NCBI GenBank assembly: GCA_013203805.1 | Contig: JABMPH010000045.1 | Span: 1 to 34,705, forward strand | Reading direction: 5' to 3' | Source of the DNA: Bacteroidota bacterium | Lineage (GTDB): Bacteria; Bacteroidota; Bacteroidia; Bacteroidales; F082 | DNA: 34,705 nucleotides | Position numbers and translations under genes: made by a program | In this document: piece by piece, positions 31,205-34,705 of the stretch | How positions within the stretch are numbered: position 1 is the stretch's first letter | Layout of the letters: every line of letters begins with the position of its first letter | The notes under the pieces: model-generated | The model's database searches: none | What the model was told of the DNA's origin: nothing | What the model saw: the letters and a program-made list of their open reading frames with translations, nothing else

Positions 31205-31423
31205 AATTCCTCGAGGCAAGCCTCGAGGTTCCTATTTCAACTCTCCTTGAGGAGAGTCCAAAACATTTTCTAAAAGTTTTGGGTGAGGTGTAATAAAGAA
31301 ATTTCGTTTTTTGTACTTTTAGGTCAAAATGAAACGAGCGAAATACCTCTATGGCTCTGCCTCGAGGATAGTTCGTTTCAAGAAATTTCTTTATTTTATA
31401 ATCAGCTATCCTAATTCCTCGAG
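31205..31423. repeat. Palindrome-rich intergenic repeat bounded by an 11-bp direct repeat
   Basis: AATTCCTCGAG occurs at 31205-31215 and 31413-31423. The second copy covers the last codons of tatC. Between them are CCTCGAGGC/GCCTCGAGG (31209-31228, two-base loop), ACTCTCCT/AGGAGAGT (31240-31257), CCAAAAC/GTTTTGG (31258-31282), a 14-bp perfect pair AATAAAGAAATTTC/GAAATTTCTTTATT (31292-31305, 31382-31395) enclosing TGAAACGA/TCGTTTCA (31330-31337, 31373-31380), and another CCTCGAGG at 31360-31367. No coding frame is evident. It looks like a dispersed non-coding repeat. Confidence 0.7.
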
Positions 31424-32257
31424 ATTTTTTTTGTAAATCCTATTCGAGACCCCAATGCTAAATTCGTAAAGTGCAATTAATGGGAATACTACAAGTATCT
31501 GGCTAAACATATCGGGAGGTGTAATTATTGCTGCAACAATCAGCATTAATACATACATATATTTACGGTTACGTTTCATAAAATCGGGTGTTAGCACACC
31601 TATTTTTGTTAAAAAATAAACCAAGATTGGAAGTTCAAATACCACCCCAACTGAAAATGTAACCGAAACAACGGTGCTAATATATGACGATAATGATATT
31701 TGGTTGAAAACAGATTCGCTTACCTGATATGTTCCTAAAAAATTAATGGTTAGAGGTACAATTAAAAAATAACTGAAAAGAATACCTGTTAAAAATAATA
31801 CTGAGCTGATGAAAACTCCACCACTTGAATATTTTCTTTCAGTTTCTTTCATCGCAGGTTTAACAAAACGCCAAATTTCCCACAATACATATGGAAATGC
31901 AAGTATAAAACCGGCAACAATTGAAATATACATGTGGGTTAAAAACTGCCCCGACATCTTTATGTTGATAATTTGCAATTTCATATCTTTAATACAAAGA
32001 GCATTAATCGATAGCCAGTCGCCAAGACGGCATAAGGCTCTGTTTGTAAAAAAATCGGATGTGCTGGGAGCCAGGATTATGTAGTCAAAAATTATTTCTC
32101 GATTTATGAAAGCAACTATTGCCAATAAAACTATTGCAATGAGCGACCTCATTAAATGCCACCTGAGTTCATCAAGGTGATCCCAAAAGGTCATTACCTT
32201 TTCTTTTACTGGCTTTTCTTTTTTTGATTTTACTTCTTCCATAGTATTAGCCTGCAT
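31406..32257 (-). CDS. tatC: Sec-independent protein translocase subunit TatC
   Basis: This 283-residue inner-membrane protein is the receptor component of the twin-arginine translocase for folded proteins. MTFWDHLDELRWHLMRSLIAI is the conserved N-terminus ahead of TM1. A long first periplasmic loop with CRLGDWL...LCIKDMKLQIIN is as in Bacteroidota TatC. Then come the FLTHMYISIVAGFILAFPYVLWEIWRFVKPAM signature, FSYFLIVPLTINFL, FSVGVVFELPILVYFL and the AAIITPPDMFSQILVVFPLIALYEFSI end. Six helices are expected. No tatA or tatB is adjacent. Two ATG codons (complements 32255-32257 and 32240-32242) are possible starts and I use the first. Confidence 0.96.
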   Translation of the reverse strand: MQANTMEEVKSKKEKPVKEKVMTFWDHLDELRWHLMRSLIAIVLLAIVAFINREIIFDYIILAPSTSDFFTNRALCRLGDWLSINALCIKDMKLQIINIKMSGQFLTHMYISIVAGFILAFPYVLWEIWRFVKPAMKETERKYSSGGVFISSVLFLTGILFSYFLIVPLTINFLGTYQVSESVFNQISLSSYISTVVSVTFSVGVVFELPILVYFLTKIGVLTPDFMKRNRKYMYVLMLIVAAIITPPDMFSQILVVFPLIALYEFSIGVSNRIYKKNLEELG

Positions 32258-32374
32258 TTATTTTAACGCATATGCTTCGTTGCTAAACCTTTGAAATAGG
32301 TAACTATATCATCAGGTTTAGACGCCTCACACCTGCATCAAACTAAATGCATGAATAATACAGGTTTGAAAGGC

Positions 32375-32382
32375 CAAAAGTA
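32375..32382 (-). promoter_or_regulatory. Candidate -7 box for tatC, next to the upstream operon's terminator
   Basis: On the minus strand TACTTTTG (complement of 32375-32382) matches the consensus exactly. It begins in the T-run that ends the sulfur operon terminator. The leader to tatC would be about 110 bases and holds repeated CAAACCTG-like words. No -33 partner is clear. Confidence 0.35.
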
Positions 32383-32414
32383 AAAAAACCTCCCCAACTA
32401 TGGAGAGGTTTTTT
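32383..32414. terminator. Bidirectional terminator after the sulfur operon
   Basis: AAAAAACCTC-c-CCA (32383-32396) pairs with TGG-a-GAGGTTTTTT (32401-32414), one mismatch, loop ACTA. Both strands end in a T-run. It lies downstream of the DsrE-like gene on the minus strand. Confidence 0.85.
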
Positions 32415-32429
32415 AATACCATTATGTAC

Positions 32430-32554
32430 TTATGTTATTTCGAGGGAAGCAATTCCGATATTTCATAGGGATTGCGACGAGAAATCTCCTTAGAAAAATA
32501 TTTAATTATGAGATTCTTCACTTCGTAAACTACGTTCAGAATGACATCCGCATA
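32430..32554. repeat. Dispersed-type intergenic repeat downstream of the DsrE-like gene
   Basis: The stretch contains an imperfect inverted repeat (ATTTCGAGGGAAGCAATTCC against GGATTGCGACGAGAAAT, about 32438-32487) and then GAGATTCTTCACTTCG...TTCAGAATGACA (about 32509-32545). Such words resemble intergenic repeats common in Bacteroidota genomes, and a shorter relative occurs at 19634-19680. No gene is seen here. Confidence 0.5.
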
Positions 32555-33058
32555 TTAGGTAAATACAATCTGTGTTCCCGGACCATCACACATCTCGTAA
32601 AGATCACCAACAGTAATAACCGCTTTAACTTCGTCATGCAAATCTTCTTTCGTTAGTTTGAACATATCCATTGCAAGTTTACACGCAAATATTTCACCAC
32701 CACCTGCGGTGATGAGTTCCAGAAATTCATCAACTGGTGGAATGTCGAGTGCATCCATTTGCTTACGCATCATTGCTGATACTCCAGCTTCAACACCTGG
32801 TAATCCACCCAACATTGTTGGGAAGGGCAGTCCTCCAGGCATACGCATACCAGGGTTTCCAGTTGTAGCCGTGTGTAATTTATTCATTGTTTTTTTTGTT
32901 ATAGCATCCAGACCGAAGAACGTGAAAAACAATTTTGTTTCAATCCCTTCCATAACTGCACCATTACCCATTACTAATGCTGCATAAACATCTTCAATAC
33001 TAGCCTTCGAACAGATCAATAATATCTTTTTCAAAGGAATTTTTTCTGTCTTTTCCAT
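32555..33058 (-). CDS. DsrE2-like sulfur-carrier/peroxiredoxin-like protein (DsrE/DsrF/DrsH family)
   Basis: This is a 167-residue protein of the DsrE superfamily, the larger DsrE2 subtype. The core fold opens KILLICSKASIEDVYAALVMGNGAVMEGIETKLFFTFFGLDA. The active-site segment is AGGGEIFACKLAMDMF with Cys126, the likely persulfide carrier. Two other cysteines are Cys16 and Cys157 (YEMCDGPG). A Gly/Pro/Met-rich insert (about 66-98, GNPGMRMPGGLPFPTMLGGLPG) is seen in this subtype. No helix long enough for a clear membrane anchor is evident. It is the last gene of the SQR-DUF1641-TusE-DsrE order, 15 bases after the DsrC-like gene, consistent with cytoplasmic sulfur-atom transfer. Confidence 0.88.
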   Translation of the reverse strand: MEKTEKIPLKKILLICSKASIEDVYAALVMGNGAVMEGIETKLFFTFFGLDAITKKTMNKLHTATTGNPGMRMPGGLPFPTMLGGLPGVEAGVSAMMRKQMDALDIPPVDEFLELITAGGGEIFACKLAMDMFKLTKEDLHDEVKAVITVGDLYEMCDGPGTQIVFT

Positions 33059-33073
33059 GATTATTAAGTTTTA

Positions 33074-33385
33074 TTAAATGCAAGATGTTGGTTTTGGTAC
33101 ACCTGAAATTTTTGTTGCTTTTTTAAGTGGAGCACCTGGGAATAAAGCGTAAAACTCTTTAGCATTTACAACTCCTGATTTTCCAATTCCCCTAATTGTT
33201 AATCCCTCGCCAGCAGATACTTTGCTTCTTACAAATTCAATTACTTCAAAATGTTTGTCAGAAAGTTCAACACCTTCTTCTTTTGCAATCTCTGTAGCAA
33301 TTTCTTTAGTCCATTGTGAAGCGTCTTCCATGTAACCTTCATCGTTAACATTAATATCGACTCCTGCAATTGTTTTTATTGACAT
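33074..33385 (-). CDS. DsrC/TusE-family sulfur relay protein with a single cysteine
   Basis: This 103-residue protein has the DsrC fold signatures DEGYMEDASQWTKEIA, LSDKHFEVIEFVR and a flexible C-terminal arm ending SGVPKPTSCI. The penultimate Cys102 (CysA) is present. The second arm cysteine found in true DsrC, 11 residues upstream, is Thr91. A one-cysteine arm is the TusE-type arrangement, able to carry a persulfide but not to form the DsrC trisulfide. It therefore probably relays sulfur with the adjacent DsrE-like protein rather than serving a dissimilatory sulfite reductase, none of which is visible. The gene lies 29 bases after the DUF1641 gene. Confidence 0.9.
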   Translation of the reverse strand: MSIKTIAGVDINVNDEGYMEDASQWTKEIATEIAKEEGVELSDKHFEVIEFVRSKVSAGEGLTIRGIGKSGVVNAKEFYALFPGAPLKKATKISGVPKPTSCI

Positions 33386-33414
33386 AACTTCTATTTTTAG
33401 TGGTTTTAAAAAAT

Positions 33415-34095
33415 TTAATTTTGATTATTTGTTGTTGCTTTTGATATATTTTTCAGGAATGTTATCATAAAACCGATTCCTTTTTTCATTTCTTTTGAAT
33501 TCATCTCACGAAGAGCTTTAAATAAAGAGTATTCCTCAATATTATTTACCTGAATACTCTTGTATACCATTAATGTATTATTAATAGTTTTGAGCATTTC
33601 GGGTTGAGTAAGATTTTTCAAAGTTTCCATTATGGTTACTATATTGTCAGCTAATGATTGCAAATCTTCAACAGAGAAATGAGTAACAATATTATCCATT
33701 ATTTTTATGGATTGTTGCGCGAAGTTAAAGTAGCCTTTCTTTTCGATATCATGCATCAAATGCATACCATCTAGTCCAACTTGTTGAATAATTGGAGTTA
33801 GATCTGAAAGTAGGTCTTTTCCACTTTCAAGCATCTCAAAAAGTTCAGTTAATGTATCAACATTTCTTATGAGTTTGAGAATAAGCATCTTTACTGCCTC
33901 TCCGTCTACTTCTACTCCTGCATTATCAAGCTCGGCTACCGTAGAGGCAAACATATCTTGCCCAATTATTGTTAAATCAGCAGTTAGATCTTCAATGGAT
34001 TTTCGTGTTTCCCTTTGGGCAACAATTTCATCCAGCACTATATCGAGCTTGCGGTTTATATCGTTTATCTGCTCTTGAATATTACTATTATCCAT
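33415..34095 (-). CDS. DUF1641-family protein
   Basis: This 226-residue protein is all-alpha and acidic, with no membrane segment or cysteine. A coiled-coil-like N-terminus (IQEQINDINRKLDIVLDEIVAQRETRKSIEDL) precedes a helical core. The DUF1641 core near 140-185 reads EDLQSLADNIVTIMETLKNLTQPEMLKTINNTL. The same domain occurs in YrhD/YjgD next to formate dehydrogenases and in proteins beside sulfide:quinone oxidoreductases. Its job is unknown, and helper or assembly roles for redox flavoproteins have been suggested by context only. Here it sits between the flavoprotein (33 bases upstream) and the DsrC-like gene (29 bases downstream). Confidence 0.82.
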   Translation of the reverse strand: MDNSNIQEQINDINRKLDIVLDEIVAQRETRKSIEDLTADLTIIGQDMFASTVAELDNAGVEVDGEAVKMLILKLIRNVDTLTELFEMLESGKDLLSDLTPIIQQVGLDGMHLMHDIEKKGYFNFAQQSIKIMDNIVTHFSVEDLQSLADNIVTIMETLKNLTQPEMLKTINNTLMVYKSIQVNNIEEYSLFKALREMNSKEMKKGIGFMITFLKNISKATTNNQN

Positions 34096-34128
34096 ACTTG
34101 TGTTTTTAGAATATTGTTAGTTTGAGCA

Positions 34129-34705
34129 TCAAAGTTTTTTACCGGCCATCTGCATTTCCGATTCTATGGGCATATCTTTTCCTTTTAATAGAATATGCCA
34201 ATAGATCCACCTGAAAAGTAGTTTTCCGTAATGATTTGTTCGGGTAACTTTTAGTAATCCAAATGGGCCAAGACCCGGGAAGGGGAATGATCCGGGTAAC
34301 GGTTCGGTATCGTAATTAAAATCGATAAGAGTTCCTTTTCCATATCCGGTTTCGATGTAGCAGTTAGCATGTCCGTCGAATTTTGCAGTTAGTTCGCGTC
34401 CCTCAATAGCACATAATAAGTTTTCTTCAACAATTTCAGCTGCAAAATGTGCCACTGATCCAGCTTTAGAAGTAGGTATGTTTGCTGCATCACCAATAAC
34501 AAAAATGTTATCATAATCAACCTGTTGTAATGTATGTTTGTCGGTTTTTACAAAGTTCATATCGTCACCTAAACCACTTGATTCAATACAATCGGCTCCT
34601 AAATTTGTTGGGATAGTAACCAAACAATCGAATGGAATTTCTGTTCCTCCAAAATCAATAATCTTTTTATTGTCATTATCTACTTCCGAGATGTTGAAAT
34701 CGGGA
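34129..34705 (-). CDS. Sulfide:quinone oxidoreductase-like flavoprotein (N-terminus beyond the window)
   Basis: The frame runs open to the window edge, so 191 C-terminal residues are visible (from PDFNISEV). They show the second FAD-binding motif NIFVIGDAANIPTSKAGSVAHFAAEIV, the EIPFDCLVTIPTNLGADC stretch, HANCYIETGYGKGTLIDFNYD, and the aromatic C-terminal tail LFRWIYWHILLKGKDMPIESE of membrane-associated SQR/flavocytochrome c-type NADH-dehydrogenase-like enzymes. Several cysteines are present, but the pair that forms the SQR redox centre cannot be confirmed without the missing half. The DUF1641, TusE-like and DsrE2-like genes follow, which favours sulfide or persulfide oxidation over NADH dehydrogenation. 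A TTG at 34621-34623 is internal. Confidence 0.85.
   Translation of the reverse strand, partial: PDFNISEVDNDNKKIIDFGGTEIPFDCLVTIPTNLGADCIESSGLGDDMNFVKTDKHTLQQVDYDNIFVIGDAANIPTSKAGSVAHFAAEIVEENLLCAIEGRELTAKFDGHANCYIETGYGKGTLIDFNYDTEPLPGSFPFPGLGPFGLLKVTRTNHYGKLLFRWIYWHILLKGKDMPIESEMQMAGKKL

Noticed and set aside
32258-32374. Possible riboswitch in the tatC leader
   Set aside because: There are repeated CAAACCTG-like words but no known aptamer signature, and the structure could not be resolved by eye.
1-34705. CRISPR array, tRNA or rRNA genes, transposase or phage genes
   Set aside because: No regularly spaced repeats, no tRNA-type TpsiC/anticodon pattern, no rRNA stretches, and no proteins of those families were found on either strand.

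Overview
The window is AT-rich chromosomal DNA from a member of the Bacteroidota, probably a marine or anaerobic Bacteroidales/Marinilabiliales-type organism; the family is not resolved. The evidence is two type IX secretion signals (a type A C-terminus at the left edge and a gliding-motility type B C-terminus in the 26.5-30.1 kb protein), a head-GIN (DUF2807) surface protein, a DUF4271 gene beside hemD, and repeated Bacteroidota-type promoter -7 boxes (TAnnTTTG) ahead of genes. I see no rRNA, tRNA, CRISPR, transposase, phage or integrase gene.

Layout. 1-0.24 kb: tail of a T9SS cargo protein and its terminator. 0.36-2.3 kb: an ABC-F ATPase. 2.3-6.6 kb (minus strand): a three-gene unit of RND/MMPL-type exporter, glucose-1-phosphate thymidylyltransferase (rmlA) and a polyprenyl diphosphate synthase. 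6.7-10.3 kb: a 2-hydroxyacid dehydrogenase, a GIN-domain/beta-barrel surface protein and a YebC-family protein. 10.8-19.6 kb: an acetate/acyl-CoA block (acs, an OFA-type MFS carrier, an ADP-forming acyl-CoA synthetase fused to a GNAT acetyltransferase, a divergent 3-hydroxyacyl-CoA dehydrogenase, and ackA). 19.7-23.6 kb: housekeeping genes (adk, DUF4271-hemD, dtd, pdxJ). 23.7-26.4 kb: membrane proteins, including a GluR0-like ligand-gated potassium channel and a queuosine-precursor transporter. 26.5-30.1 kb: a 1179-residue T9SS type B multidomain surface protein. 30.3-32.3 kb: an alpha/beta hydrolase and tatC, separated by a palindrome-rich repeat. 32.6-34.7 kb (minus strand): a sulfur module of sulfide:quinone-oxidoreductase-like flavoprotein (cut by the window edge), DUF1641 protein, single-cysteine DsrC/TusE-like protein and DsrE2-like protein.

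How the genes fit together. The acetate block can make acetyl-CoA from acetate by two routes: AMP-forming Acs and the ADP-forming synthetase, if active. AckA interconverts acetate and acetyl-phosphate, but no phosphotransacetylase gene lies in the window. Acs keeps the C-terminal lysine that Pat-type acetyltransferases modify, and the fusion protein has the Pat domain order, so a post-translational control loop is plausible. It differs from the enterobacterial version because its two synthetase histidines are kept. The sulfur genes look like a cytoplasmic persulfide-handling unit coupled to a membrane flavoprotein.

No single wholly new defence or mobile system is evident. The most interesting items are the synthetase-GNAT fusion beside acs, the GluR0-like channel, the single-cysteine DsrC-like protein in its sulfur operon, the GIN/beta-barrel fusion, and several structured intergenic elements (near 10.35, 14.2, 17.25 and 31.3 kb). 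Functional calls rest on motifs read by eye; no database search was run.
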